Assembly: GCF_002837185.1 (NCBI RefSeq)
Contig: NZ_KZ477991.1
Span: 124,001 to 188,000 of the forward strand
DNA length: 64,000 nt
Reading direction: 5' to 3'
Origin: Pseudomonas fluorescens
Lineage (GTDB): Bacteria; Pseudomonadota; Gammaproteobacteria; Pseudomonadales; Pseudomonadaceae
Position 1 is the first letter of the stretch, and each line of letters opens with the position of its first letter. The position numbers and the translations under genes are program-made. Positions 46,377 through 55,305 of this stretch are shown here, in pieces. Under the pieces are notes generated by a model that saw only the letters and a list, made by a program, of their open reading frames with translations, had not been told where the DNA came from and made no database searches.

Positions 46377-46649
46377 GGCGTCAGTGGCCGCGCTGAAGAT
46401 CAAATCGACTACCTGCTTGATGGTTGTAATGCGATCCCAATCGTCCTGAGTCGCTTGCAGCTTGAACTGCCACTTGATCTGCATGACGAAGCAGGTCAAG
46501 TCATCATCAATGATGTCGAAGTCATGGATGAAATCGGTTTGCTCCGTCACATCGCTTTGGTCGATGAAACCGATGATATCCACGAACAGCTGAATTACTT
46601 TTTCGCTGATTTCGGCTCGGGTCAGGCTACCTTCCATTTCTCGCTTCAT
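46347..46649 (-). CDS. Acyl-carrier-protein-like protein lacking the carrier serine
   Basis: The 100-residue acidic helical protein aligns by eye with acyl carrier proteins. FVMQIKWQF fits the ACP helix-II end VMALEEEF, and DRITTIKQVVDLI fits EKITTVQAAIDYI. The DSL attachment motif is replaced by acidic residues (DIIDDDL), and no serine occurs between residues 33 and 85, so it cannot carry phosphopantetheine in the normal way. The last codons (GGKPPPTF and the stop) are supplied by a REP sequence, so the native C-terminus was changed. It overlaps the upstream gene by 23 bases. The start is uncertain: ATG 46649, with GTG 46655 or ATG 46637 possible. Confidence 0.68.
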   Translation of the reverse strand: MKREMEGSLTRAEISEKVIQLFVDIIGFIDQSDVTEQTDFIHDFDIIDDDLTCFVMQIKWQFKLQATQDDWDRITTIKQVVDLIFSAATDAIGGKPPPTF

Positions 46650-47193
46650 AGGCACACTTACCAATACTGACTAGATCAAAGACTGCAAGCCCGGCAGCAA
46701 CGGAGGGTATGCCTCGCCCAATGACGCCAAATACCCGGACCGTACCAAACGTTGCTTTTGCCATTCTGGCCATGGTGGGTTGCCTGATCAATGTACGAGG
46801 AAAAAAGCGCATTCCGATCAGGCTAGCCAGGTTCGTGGTTTTGCTGGAGCCGACGTGAACCCACGCACCCACCGCAATTTTGCTTATCGGTATGCCCGCC
46901 GCGCCCGTGACAACTGTGGCTGCCGTGAGGCCGTAGTGTTGCTGTGTACATTTCCACAGTTCATCAAACGTCGTATCGGGCACAGCGGGGTCAGCGTGAA
47001 TCGGCTTGAGTAACTGGTAATGAGGGCCATGACGCCAACCTGGCGAACTCGGCAACACCATGACTGCCGGGCAGCTTGTCATTGTGTTGCCCACATGAAA
47101 CGCCATGCTTGAACTTGAACCCAGATCAATGCCATTTGATTCGAGTTCGAGCTTGCTTCGAATGATCGCCGTATGAAGATCGCTTTCCTGCAT
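46627..47193 (-). CDS. Unrecognised protein with hydrophobic C-terminus (possibly STM2901-like)
   Basis: This 188-residue protein has a polar N-terminal third followed by hydrophobic stretches (GLTAATVVTGAAGIPISKIA and VFGVIGRGIPSVAAGLAVFD) that could insert in a membrane. The middle segment SSKTTNLASLIGMRFFPRTL resembles what I remember of the STM2901 family, but this is a weak call. AGGGA lies 8 bases before the ATG. It is the first gene of a two-gene unit with the serine-less ACP-like protein. Base composition is lower in GC than in the flanking core genes, suggesting transfer. Confidence 0.65.
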   Translation of the reverse strand: MQESDLHTAIIRSKLELESNGIDLGSSSSMAFHVGNTMTSCPAVMVLPSSPGWRHGPHYQLLKPIHADPAVPDTTFDELWKCTQQHYGLTAATVVTGAAGIPISKIAVGAWVHVGSSKTTNLASLIGMRFFPRTLIRQPTMARMAKATFGTVRVFGVIGRGIPSVAAGLAVFDLVSIGKCAYEARNGR

Positions 47194-47694
47194 GACTGTA
47201 ATCCCTGTGCGTGAATGACAGACGGAATGGTAGGTCGCAGTAAGACGCGATAGATGAACGCAGGAGAAAACCAGAAAGGTCCTAGGCTACAACCGGATTC
47301 GGCCTACCAACCATTCAGAGCTCAAGGGAAAGCGATCTCAAACCGCCGGAATTTCAGTGGCCAGCAAGACCGATCCCTTTCATTTGCGGGACGTTTCCGA
47401 GAGAATCCCACAGCCTTGTTTCCGTCGGATTCGGTAGCTAGTCTCGCCCTGTCATCGAATGTTCGGTGACCGGACGTGCAAGTCCGACTAAACAAAAGCT
47501 TTTCAGATGCCTCACACAGTCAACGCCCATTTATTACGACATGGCGCTGATTTGTTATGGCAGCTGTGCGCGGGAGATCCTCGGATCTGCTGGGTTTGCC
47601 TTTTGTCCCGGTCTTGCACACTCGCGTACCGCTGCCACCCTATTTGCGTGCAAGCGAATAGACGCAGCTCCTGCTTAACAAGAGGAGTTTCACC
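47194..47694. other. 500-base non-coding region before the DUF6124 gene
   Basis: It contains a short hairpin (CGGACGTGCAAGTCCG, 47473-47488) and the structured leader listed separately. No coding region is supported. Confidence 0.65.
47558..47637 (+). ncRNA. Structured leader upstream of the DUF6124 gene
   Basis: TGGCAGC (47558-47564) pairs with GCTGCCA (47631-47637). Inside it, GTGCGCG can pair with CGCGTAC (one wobble), and a small AGAT/ATCT hairpin closes over CCTCGG. I have the impression of seeing very similar leaders before DUF6124 (old DUF3077) genes in other pseudomonads. It ends 57 bases before the ATG. Its function is unknown. Confidence 0.6.
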
Positions 47695-48003
47695 ATGGTC
47701 AAAGTCACCCCCGACCCACCCAAGTCCAAACCCGATTTCCTCAGCGAAGACGCCCTGCTCCACCGTCGTGCCATCGACTACTACCTCAAGGCATCCGCCC
47801 CGGACGCGCCCATTTTTATCCTGAATGACAACCTGAGCTTCGAAGAGGCCCTGGCCCATGCGGCGGATTTGTTGCATTGCGCGGTGGAGACGGCCCACGC
47901 GTCGGGTGAGGTAATGAAGGCGCCGCAGCGGGCGGTGATGCATTTGGTGGAGATGGCGAAGGGGGTGGTGGATCAGGCGTTGGAGTGCACACAGCCTCGA
48001 TAG
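47695..48003 (+). CDS. DUF6124 (formerly DUF3077) family protein
   Basis: The 102-residue soluble protein matches the Pseudomonas-specific family by its N-terminus (MVKVTPDPPK), the LSFEEALAHAADLLHCAVET helix and a helical C-terminus. It has no signal peptide or membrane segment and no known function. AAGAGGAG sits 8 bases before the ATG. Such genes occur in several copies per genome and follow a structured leader, as here. Confidence 0.82.
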   Translation: MVKVTPDPPKSKPDFLSEDALLHRRAIDYYLKASAPDAPIFILNDNLSFEEALAHAADLLHCAVETAHASGEVMKAPQRAVMHLVEMAKGVVDQALECTQPR

Positions 48004-48019
48004 GCGACGCATCACCCAA

Positions 48020-48108
48020 TGTGGGAGGGGGCTTGCCCCCGATGGCAGTGTGTCAGTCAGCTTATCTGCAGCTGCCCCACCGCTATCGAGGGCAAGCCCC
48101 CTCCCACA
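48020..48108. repeat. REP doublet (REPIN)
   Basis: Inverted TGTGGGAGGGGGCTTGCCCC copies lie between the convergent DUF6124 and exonuclease genes. Confidence 0.93.
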
Positions 48109-48143
48109 TTTGGATCTTTGGTGTTCTTGAGACTGTGGCGGGT

Positions 48144-48779
48144 TCAGAACCCGCGATGTTTCTTCAGGTGCTCATTGATCTTCGCCGCCGGCACTTTCTG
48201 CAAGGTGCACAGCAAGTCGTGGGACAGTTCGCGCAGGCCGTGGGTCTGGCGCAGTTCCCGCGCCAGGTGCGCCGTCAGGTTGGCGGCCATCTCGGCATCC
48301 GCCAGCGCCCGGTGAGCCTGGCCGGTGTGGGGCAGTTGGGCGTAGCTGTTGAGGGTGCCGAGCTTGTGATTGGGCGCCGCCGGCATGAGGCGGCGGGCCA
48401 GCAGCAGGGAGCAGGCGAATTTCTGCAGGCGGGTGCGGCGGATCAGGCCCAGTTCAAAGTCCCAGAACTTCTGGTCGAACGCGGCGTTGTGGGCCATCAG
48501 CGGCGTGGTGCCGACGAACTCATTGACCTCATTCATCACCCGCTCGGCCGGTGGCGCGTTGCGCAGCATGGCGTTGCTGATGCCGGTGAGTTGTTCAATG
48601 AAACCGGGCACGCGTACGCCGGCATTCATCAGGCTCTGGTAGCGGTCGACAATGTGCCCGCGCTCAAGGATGACCACGCCAATTTCCGTGGCCCGGCAGT
48701 GGCTGCTCGGGGTAATGCCGGTGGTTTCAAAGTCGATGACCGCTATACGTTCCAAACCTGTTCCAACTCCGTGTGACAA
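48144..48779 (-). CDS. DnaQ-like 3'-5' exonuclease (DEDDh)
   Basis: The 211 residues carry the DEDDh motifs of epsilon-type exonucleases: IDFETTG (Exo I), AHNAAFD (Exo II) and AHRALADAEM (Exo III). It lacks polymerase or helicase domains and is a stand-alone nuclease, substrate unknown. The start is a TTG at 48779, with a second TTG at 48755 (LERIAVIDFETTG) also possible, since neither has a strong ribosome site. It lies 18 bases after the NYN gene on the same strand. Confidence 0.88.
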   Translation of the reverse strand: MSHGVGTGLERIAVIDFETTGITPSSHCRATEIGVVILERGHIVDRYQSLMNAGVRVPGFIEQLTGISNAMLRNAPPAERVMNEVNEFVGTTPLMAHNAAFDQKFWDFELGLIRRTRLQKFACSLLLARRLMPAAPNHKLGTLNSYAQLPHTGQAHRALADAEMAANLTAHLARELRQTHGLRELSHDLLCTLQKVPAAKINEHLKKHRGF

Positions 48780-48797
48780 TTTAGTGAGCCGCCGCGC

Positions 48798-49274
48798 TTA
48801 TTTGAGCAGCAGCGCGCCTTCGATCGGTACGTAGCGGCTGGCGGCGCGTATCAGTGAGTTGGCCGTCAGCCCCGGCACGCCGTAGGCCACCGCTTGCACG
48901 CCATGCTTGTGGATGATGCGCTCGAGCAGCATGTCGAAATCCCCGTCGCCGGAAGCCAGCACCACTTCATCGACGTGGTCGGCGGCGTCCATGATGTCGA
49001 GGGTGATGCCCACGTCCCAGTCGCCCTTGGCCGAACCGTCGCTGCGCTGGATGTAAGGCTTGAGTTTTACCGTAAAGCCCAGGTTGCGCAGGATTTGCTG
49101 GAACTGCTGCTGCTTGCTATCGCCACGGTCGATGGCGTAGGCGTAGGCCTCGACGATCTGCCCATGGGCACTGATATCAGCCCACAGCGCAGCGTAGTTG
49201 AAGTGGCAGCCATAGGCCTGGCGAACGGTGTAATAGAGGTTTTGCACATCGGCGAACACTGCAATTTTCTTCAC
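48798..49274 (-). CDS. NYN-domain (LabA/DUF88) predicted ribonuclease
   Basis: The 158-residue single NYN domain has PIN-like acidic residues in VFADVQNLYYTV, KGDWDVGITLDIMD and LASGDGDFDML, the expected metal-binding set. LabA-like proteins are predicted endoribonucleases. It is the first gene of a unit with the DEDDh exonuclease, a plausible nucleic-acid processing pair, though this is inference. Confidence 0.87.
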   Translation of the reverse strand: MKKIAVFADVQNLYYTVRQAYGCHFNYAALWADISAHGQIVEAYAYAIDRGDSKQQQFQQILRNLGFTVKLKPYIQRSDGSAKGDWDVGITLDIMDAADHVDEVVLASGDGDFDMLLERIIHKHGVQAVAYGVPGLTANSLIRAASRYVPIEGALLLK

Positions 49275-49393
49275 CGCACTTCCTCACTGACCGCCAGGCG
49301 CCAGCGCCCGGAAAGGTTGCCAGTATGCCAGCCATGGGGAGGTTTCCGGGAAAAAATCAGACCGGGGCGACGCAGCGCCCCGGGTCAAGTGGG

Positions 49394-50125
49394 TCAGACG
49401 AAGGAATCGTCGTCGCCAAAGGCGGAGGAATCGTCGGCATAATCGCTGTCGGCGAAGCTATCGGTGTTGTTGGCGCCCCAGTTGTCATTCCCGGCGAACT
49501 TCTGGTCATCGTTGCCCCAGCCACCTTGATCACTGGCCGGCGCCGGTTGTTCGATGATCTCTTCCACCACTTGCGGCTGCTGGTTGTGATGAAACAGGCT
49601 GCTGATGCCCTCGGCGAGCAATACACCACCGGCCACGCCGGCCGCCGTTTTCATCGCGCCACCCAGGAACCCGCTGCCTGCAGGCGCGACGGCGGCCGGT
49701 TGTTGCGGCGGTTGATAATTCTGCTGCGGCGCCGGCGGGTTGAACGATGGCCGCGCCGGTTCACGCCAGCCGCCGCCCGAATTACCCGGCGCAGGCTGCG
49801 CCTCGCGCGAACCCCCGCCAAAGATGCTCGACAGGAAGCCACCACCGCCGCTGGCCGGGGCCGGTTGCGCGGACTTGGCGCGCTGCAATTCTTCCTGCAA
49901 TTGCTGGATCTGCTGGGCCTGCTGCTTGTTCTGCGCATCCAGGCTTTGCAGCGCGTGTTCCTGCACCAGGAGCGACTGGGTCATGTAGTAGCCGGCGGCC
50001 GGTTGGCGAGTCATGTGTTCCTTGATCCGCGCTTCGGCCTGGGCGTCGCGGGGGGCTGAATCCGTCTCGGCTTGCTGCAACCGTGAAAACAGTCCATCGA
50101 TCAGGGTTTGTTCTTCGCTGTTCAT
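49394..50125 (-). CDS. DUF2076 protein
   Basis: The 243-residue protein belongs to the DUF2076 family: an N-terminal helix (MNSEEQTLIDGLFSRLQQAE), a coiled-coil rich in Gln (about residues 58-85), a Pro/Ala/Gly-rich middle, the short hydrophobic GGVLLAEGISSLF segment, and an acidic Asp/Asn/Ser-rich tail. It is probably membrane- or envelope-associated, but the function is unknown. GAGG precedes the ATG at 50125. Confidence 0.85.
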   Translation of the reverse strand: MNSEEQTLIDGLFSRLQQAETDSAPRDAQAEARIKEHMTRQPAAGYYMTQSLLVQEHALQSLDAQNKQQAQQIQQLQEELQRAKSAQPAPASGGGGFLSSIFGGGSREAQPAPGNSGGGWREPARPSFNPPAPQQNYQPPQQPAAVAPAGSGFLGGAMKTAAGVAGGVLLAEGISSLFHHNQQPQVVEEIIEQPAPASDQGGWGNDDQKFAGNDNWGANNTDSFADSDYADDSSAFGDDDSFV

Positions 50126-50304
50126 GGCGACCTCGTTAGATTGCCGGTAAAAATCAGGGTCCCGCCTGACATCAGGCAAGGTACGCCCTAGTTATGGGGC
50201 TGTTACCAATTGTTTCAATGGTCTTTACTCAAGGTTTACGTTTGCTTGCCCAGGCCGGCTATCGGTTAAAGTGTATCCCTGCTTTTCGGCCTGTGATGAC
50301 TCTG

Positions 50305-50964
50305 ATGAATCCGTTAGACGTGCTGCGCGACTCCTTCCGCTTTACCCTGCGCAACCTGGGCGCCATCGTCCAGCTGTGCCTGCCGCTGGTGATCCTCGAA
50401 GCCCTGTTGCAACAGGTGCTCGACCATACGCTGGGCCCGGATGCCTTCAGCGGTTACAGCGTGGTGGTGGGATTACTGGTGTATCCGTTGTACACCGGCG
50501 CCCTGATCCTGTTCCTCGACGCGCGCACCCGCGGTGAATCGCCGCGCACCCGGGATGTGTGGGCCCTGGCCCTGGCCATGTGGCCGCGCTTCGCTTTGCT
50601 GACCGCCATGAGCACGTTGTTGATTCTGCTCGGGCTGTCGCTGTACTTCCTGCCGGGCCTGTGGCTGATGGTGGTGCTGGCGTTTGCCGAATACTTGCTG
50701 GTATTGCGCGGCATGTCGGCGCTTGAAGCGATGAAGGAAAGCCTGCGCCTGACCCGTGGGCATTTCTGGCGCATCCTGGTGTGCCTGCTGTGCGTGATGA
50801 CCCCGCTGTGGCTGCTCAAGGGCGCCAGCGTGGCGGCGTATCCCGAACCCGCGCCGCTGCTGGGGCTGTTGATGGACAGCGCCCACAGTTTCCTGCAACT
50901 GTTTACCAGCGTGGTGCTGTTCCGTTTATTCATGTTGATCGGTGGCGACGCCGACGCGCGGTGA
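50305..50964 (+). CDS. YciC-family inner-membrane protein
   Basis: The 219-residue polytopic protein has about six hydrophobic helices (for example AIVQLCLPLVILEAL and LILLGLSLYFLPGLWLMVVL) and the conserved amphipathic SALEAMKESLRLTRGHFW. It resembles E. coli YciC (UPF0259); function is unknown. The start is uncertain: ATG 50305 (MNPLDVLRDSFRF) or ATG 50296, neither with a strong ribosome site. Confidence 0.8.
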   Translation: MNPLDVLRDSFRFTLRNLGAIVQLCLPLVILEALLQQVLDHTLGPDAFSGYSVVVGLLVYPLYTGALILFLDARTRGESPRTRDVWALALAMWPRFALLTAMSTLLILLGLSLYFLPGLWLMVVLAFAEYLLVLRGMSALEAMKESLRLTRGHFWRILVCLLCVMTPLWLLKGASVAAYPEPAPLLGLLMDSAHSFLQLFTSVVLFRLFMLIGGDADAR

Positions 50965-51005
50965 TATGCTCCGTGCCTCTTCTGAAACGCACATAAGCCG
51001 AGCCG

Positions 51006-52094
51006 ATGACCCGTTTATTGCGCATCACCGTGTTGAGCCTGCTACTGATTGCAGGCCTGTTGGCGGCACTGATCTACAGCCTGACCTGGCGCCCGGCCGA
51101 CAAGGAGATCCTGCCGGTCAGTTGCGTGGCGCCGCGTGCGCCGACCCTGCTGCCGGGGCAGGCGCTCAAGGTGATGACCTGGAACGTGCAGTACCTGGCC
51201 GGCAAGAACTACGTGTTCTGGTACGACACCCCCGACGGCAGCGGCCCGGATGAACGGCCCACGGTTGAAGACATGGCCTTCAGCCTCGACGAAGTGGCGC
51301 GGGTGATCCGCGACGAACAGCCCGACATCCTGCTGTTGCAGGAAATCGACGAAGGCGCCAAGCCCTCCCATTACCAGGATCAGCTCGCGCTGTTGCAGGA
51401 GCGGCTGGTCGACCTTTACCCGTGCAGCACCCAGGCGTTCGACTGGAAAGCCGACTTTGTGCCCACCCTGCCCATCTTCGGCAGCGTCGGGCGCAAGCTG
51501 GCCACCCTCAGCCGCTACCAGATCGAGCACGCCGAGCGCCTGCAACTGCCCACGGCGGATGCCAACTTCATCAGCCGCCAGTTCCAGCCCAGGCCCGCCT
51601 TGTTGCTGACTTACCTGCCACTGAGCGACGGTGGGCAACTGGCGGTGCTCAACACGCGCCTGGACGGCGGCATGCCTGGGCGCAGCGCGGTGCAGGAGCA
51701 GGTGAAGGCCACCGCGAAGTTACTGGATAAACTGGAAGGCCGTGGCACGCCCTGGTTGATCGGCGGGGATTTCAATCTGCTGCCGCTGGGCCAATTCCTG
51801 CGCCTGGATGCGCAAAAACGCGGCCAGTATTCGCCGGACAGTGAGTTGCACCTGTTGTGGGACAAATACCCGATGATCCCGAGCAACAGTGAATCCAGCG
51901 GGATCGACCGCAAGCAATGGCTGACACACTTCCCCAATGACCCAAGCCTCGAGGGGCCGGATCGGACACTGGATTACCTGTTCTACAGCGCGCGGATCAA
52001 GCGGGTCGAGGCCAAGGTAAGGCAGGAAGATACCTTGCGCATCTCCAACCATTTGCCGGTGATCGCCCGGTTCCTGCTGCCCGCCGCGCAATAA
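51006..52094 (+). CDS. Endonuclease/exonuclease/phosphatase-family protein, exported
   Basis: The 362-residue product starts with a signal anchor (MTRLLRITVLSLLLIAGLLA), so the enzyme domain faces the periplasm. EEP-fold motifs are present: VMTWNVQYL, ILLLQEIDEG, GGDFNLLPLG and a late SNHLPVIARF with the catalytic histidine. Targets may be phosphodiesters, lipids or nucleic acids. It lies 41 bases after the YciC-like gene and may share its transcript. Confidence 0.86.
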   Translation: MTRLLRITVLSLLLIAGLLAALIYSLTWRPADKEILPVSCVAPRAPTLLPGQALKVMTWNVQYLAGKNYVFWYDTPDGSGPDERPTVEDMAFSLDEVARVIRDEQPDILLLQEIDEGAKPSHYQDQLALLQERLVDLYPCSTQAFDWKADFVPTLPIFGSVGRKLATLSRYQIEHAERLQLPTADANFISRQFQPRPALLLTYLPLSDGGQLAVLNTRLDGGMPGRSAVQEQVKATAKLLDKLEGRGTPWLIGGDFNLLPLGQFLRLDAQKRGQYSPDSELHLLWDKYPMIPSNSESSGIDRKQWLTHFPNDPSLEGPDRTLDYLFYSARIKRVEAKVRQEDTLRISNHLPVIARFLLPAAQ

Positions 52095-52096
52095 AA

Positions 52097-52185
52097 TGTG
52101 GGAGGGGGCTTGCCCCTGATGGCAGTGTGTCAGTCAGTACAGGTGTTACTGGTACACCGCTATCGGGGGCAAGCCCCCTCCCACA
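52097..52185. repeat. REP doublet (REPIN)
   Basis: Inverted TGTGGGAGGGGGCTTGCCCC copies begin two bases after the EEP gene stop. Confidence 0.93.
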
Positions 52186-52202
52186 GGGGATTTCCAGGGC
52201 GG

Positions 52203-54710
52203 CTACTTTCGGGGTTTGATCCTGGCGGTCGCTTCGGCCACCAGGGGGTCATCCGGCCAGTAATGCTTGGGGTAACGCCCCTTCAAATCCTTCTTCACCT
52301 CGGCATAGGTACTGCGCCAGAAGTTCGCCAGATCCTGTGTCACCTGCACCGGCCGCCGCGCCGGCGACAGCAGGTGCAACTTGACCACTTGGCGCCCGCC
52401 GGCAATGCGTGGCGTATCCGCCAGCCCGAACAACTCCTGCAAGCGCACCGCCAGGATCGGCGGGTGTTCGCTGTAGTCCAGGCGCACTGATGAACCCGAC
52501 GGCACTTTCACATGCTGCGGCGCCAGTTCTTCCAGGCGCTGGGGCAGCGGCCAGGGCAGCAGGTTATGCAGGTAGCTGGAAATATCCAGGTTGGCGAAAT
52601 GGCTCAGGCGCGAGACTTTGCCCAGGTAGGGCATCAGCCAGTGTTCCAGGCCGGCAAGCAAAGCGCTGTCGCTGACGTCGGGCCATTCGCTGGTTTTGCC
52701 GGCCTCCAGCTGGCGCAGCAACAGCACGCGCGCCTGCCATTGGCGCAGTTCCGGGGTCCAGGGCAACAGCTCCAGGCCTTTGCGCCGCACCAGGTTGACC
52801 AGCGCCTGACTGCGGGCGGCCTCGTCAAGACCGGTGAGTGGTTCACGGCTGAGCACCAGCTCACCGACTTTGCGTTGGCGTTCGGCGCGCAGCACGCCTT
52901 CGCGCTCGTCCCAATCGAGTTGGTCGACGTTGCGCACTTGCTCGGCAAGCACCGTGTCGAACAGCGCCGGGTCGAAATCCGCCGCCAGGTAGATGCGTTC
53001 TTCGCGCTGGCCCTGACGGCTGCCCAGGTCGGCGATCACCAGCCAGGCTTGTTTCATCAAGCTGTCGGCTTCGGCAAACAGCGCGGCGCGCCCATTGGCC
53101 AAACGGTATTCGGCGCCACCGGGGCGACGCTGTTGGGCGACGCGGTCCGGATAGGCCAACGCCAGCAGGGCGCCGAGCCAGCGAGGGTGGTCGGGGTCGG
53201 CCACCGGCTGGGTGGCCTTGCCTCTCAGATAGCCGCGATATTGCCGCGCCAACTGCCTGGCCCGCTGTACCCCGCCCTGGGTACCACGGGCTCGCTCTTC
53301 ACCGGACAACAGCGCCAGGCGACTGTGCAAGTCGGCACCGCCGCCGCGCAGGATATCGCGCTCGCCCAACAAGGCGGCGACGTCACACGCCATGGCCGCA
53401 AGCCCCAGGTCCTGCCCGCGCAACAGCAAATGGGCGATACGCGGGTGGGCCGGCAATTCGGCCATTTTCTGGCCGTGTGCGGTGAGCTTGTCCTTATTCA
53501 AGGCGCCCAGGCGCACCAGCAAATCCTGGGCCTGAGCGTAAGCGGCGGTCGGTGGCACATCGAGCCACACCAGTTGTGCGGGCGTGACGCCCCAGCGCGC
53601 CAATTGCAAGGCCAGGCCGGCGAGGTCGGCGGCGAGAATTTCCGCACTGCCGTAGGCGGCCAGCCCGTCATGCTGGTCCTCGGACCACAAGCGATAACAC
53701 ACCCCCGGCTCCAGGCGCCCTGCCCGGCCGGCACGCTGGGTGGCGCTGGCGCGGGAAATACGTTGGGTGTCGAGCCGAGTCATGCCGCTGCCGGGGTCGA
53801 AACGCGGCACCCGCGCCAGCCCGGCGTCGATCACCACGCGCACGCCGTTGATGGTCAGGCTGGTCTCGGCAATGTTGGTAGCCAGCACCACTTTGCGTTG
53901 ACCGGCGGGCGCAGGGTCGATGGCGGCGCGTTGGGCATTGAGGTCGAGCTCACCGTGCAGCGGGCACAGCAGCACGTTGGGCTGATGACCCAAGGCGTCG
54001 GACAGTTGCTGATGGACCCGGCGAATCTCCGCCTGCCCCGGCAGGAACACCAGCACGCTGCCGGACTCGTCATGCAGGGCTTCAAGGATCGTGTTCACCA
54101 CCCGCGGCTCGATGAATTCCCCAGCCTGGTACGGTCGCCCCCAGCGCATCTGCACCGGGTACATGCGCCCTTCGCTGCGCAGGATCGGCGCATCATCCAG
54201 CAGGCCGGCCAGGCGCTCGCCTTCGAGGGTGGCGGACATCAGCAGGATTTTCAGCGGTTGGTCATCGCGAAACAGGTCGCGGCCGTTGAGGCTCAGGGCC
54301 AGCGCCAGGTCGGCATCGAGGCTGCGCTCATGAAATTCGTCGAAGATCAGCAGGCCCACGCCGTCCAGCGCCGGGTCGTCCTGCAGGCGACGGGTGAGGA
54401 TGCCTTCGGTGACCACTTCGATACGCGTGTTGGGGCCGACTTTGCTGTCGAGGCGGATGCGGTAGCCAACGGTCTCACCGACCTTTTCACCCAACTCGCT
54501 GGCCAGGCGTTCGGCAGCAGCGCGCGCGGCCAGGCGCCGGGGTTCGAGCATCAGGAGGGTTTGCCCGGCGAGCCAGGGCTCATTCAACAAGGCCAGGGGC
54601 ACGCGCGTGGTTTTACCGGCGCCGGGCGGCGCTTCCAGCACGGTTTCATGGCGAATCGCCAAGGCGTCACGCAGGGCGGGTAAAACATCATCAATCGGCA
54701 ACGAATTCAT
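52203..54710 (-). CDS. hrpB: ATP-dependent helicase HrpB
   Basis: This is an 835-residue DExH helicase. The Walker A APPGAGKTT is near residue 33, the DEFHER box comes next, then SATLEG and the RAGRAGR motif VI, followed by the long HrpB-specific C-terminal region. The length matches HrpB rather than the larger HrpA. Its cellular substrate is not established. The ATG at 54710 (MNSLPIDDVLPALRDAL) is used; the frame extends 23 codons upstream without conservation. Confidence 0.95.
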   Translation of the reverse strand: MNSLPIDDVLPALRDALAIRHETVLEAPPGAGKTTRVPLALLNEPWLAGQTLLMLEPRRLAARAAAERLASELGEKVGETVGYRIRLDSKVGPNTRIEVVTEGILTRRLQDDPALDGVGLLIFDEFHERSLDADLALALSLNGRDLFRDDQPLKILLMSATLEGERLAGLLDDAPILRSEGRMYPVQMRWGRPYQAGEFIEPRVVNTILEALHDESGSVLVFLPGQAEIRRVHQQLSDALGHQPNVLLCPLHGELDLNAQRAAIDPAPAGQRKVVLATNIAETSLTINGVRVVIDAGLARVPRFDPGSGMTRLDTQRISRASATQRAGRAGRLEPGVCYRLWSEDQHDGLAAYGSAEILAADLAGLALQLARWGVTPAQLVWLDVPPTAAYAQAQDLLVRLGALNKDKLTAHGQKMAELPAHPRIAHLLLRGQDLGLAAMACDVAALLGERDILRGGGADLHSRLALLSGEERARGTQGGVQRARQLARQYRGYLRGKATQPVADPDHPRWLGALLALAYPDRVAQQRRPGGAEYRLANGRAALFAEADSLMKQAWLVIADLGSRQGQREERIYLAADFDPALFDTVLAEQVRNVDQLDWDEREGVLRAERQRKVGELVLSREPLTGLDEAARSQALVNLVRRKGLELLPWTPELRQWQARVLLLRQLEAGKTSEWPDVSDSALLAGLEHWLMPYLGKVSRLSHFANLDISSYLHNLLPWPLPQRLEELAPQHVKVPSGSSVRLDYSEHPPILAVRLQELFGLADTPRIAGGRQVVKLHLLSPARRPVQVTQDLANFWRSTYAEVKKDLKGRYPKHYWPDDPLVAEATARIKPRK

Positions 54711-54876
54711 ACTGGCTCCAAAGCAGAGCGGCGAGTATAACGGCGAACTGCCGGAGGCTGACGCGGGTCTCAAAAACACCCACTGTCTGGACTGTGAATG
54801 CAGTCGAGTGTGGGAGCATCGGCGTCTGGCAGAACTGGCTTATAGTCACCCTTAAATATGTTCAGGAGACTTTTTC

Positions 54877-55296
54877 ATGCGTATCGCTTCCCGTGTCATC
54901 GGCGGCGTCTTGGCCGTCACGCTGCTGAGCCAACTCACCGCCTGCGGTTCGATTTTCTACCCGGATCGGCGCGGCCAGATCGACGGCAAGATCGACCCGG
55001 CGATTGCCGTGCTCGATGCAGTCGGCCTGCTGTTCTACGTGATCCCGGGCCTGATCGCGTTCGGCGTCGACTTCGCCACGGGGGCGATCTACTTCGAACC
55101 GGGCAAGACCGCCCAGGTCGCGCCGGAAAAACTGCACGAAGCCATCGGCGCCGACGGCAAGGTCGATAACGCCAAGCTGCAAAGCATCATCCAGACGGAA
55201 ACCGGCCGCACCTTGCCGCTGGACGACCCGCGCCTGATCCAGTTCAAGGGCAGCGTGCACCAACTGGCGTCCCTGGGCCTGCAACCCGCCGCATAA
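54877..55296 (+). CDS. Small lipoprotein, YceK-like pattern
   Basis: The 139-residue product has a lipoprotein signal ending in LTAC (Cys23), then a conserved segment GSIFYPDRRGQIDGKIDP and a hydrophobic stretch (VGLLFYVIPGLIAFGVDFAT). The first part resembles short envelope lipoproteins of the YceK/DUF1375 sort, but the assignment is tentative. AGGAG lies 8 bases before the ATG. It is followed after 9 bases by fieF. Confidence 0.8.
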   Translation: MRIASRVIGGVLAVTLLSQLTACGSIFYPDRRGQIDGKIDPAIAVLDAVGLLFYVIPGLIAFGVDFATGAIYFEPGKTAQVAPEKLHEAIGADGKVDNAKLQSIIQTETGRTLPLDDPRLIQFKGSVHQLASLGLQPAA

Positions 55297-55305
55297 GGAC
55301 AGTTC

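Noticed and set aside
52512..54683. Long open frame (723 codons) opposite hrpB
   Set aside because: hrpB carries all helicase motifs; the opposite frame has only the composition expected of an antisense GC-rich frame.
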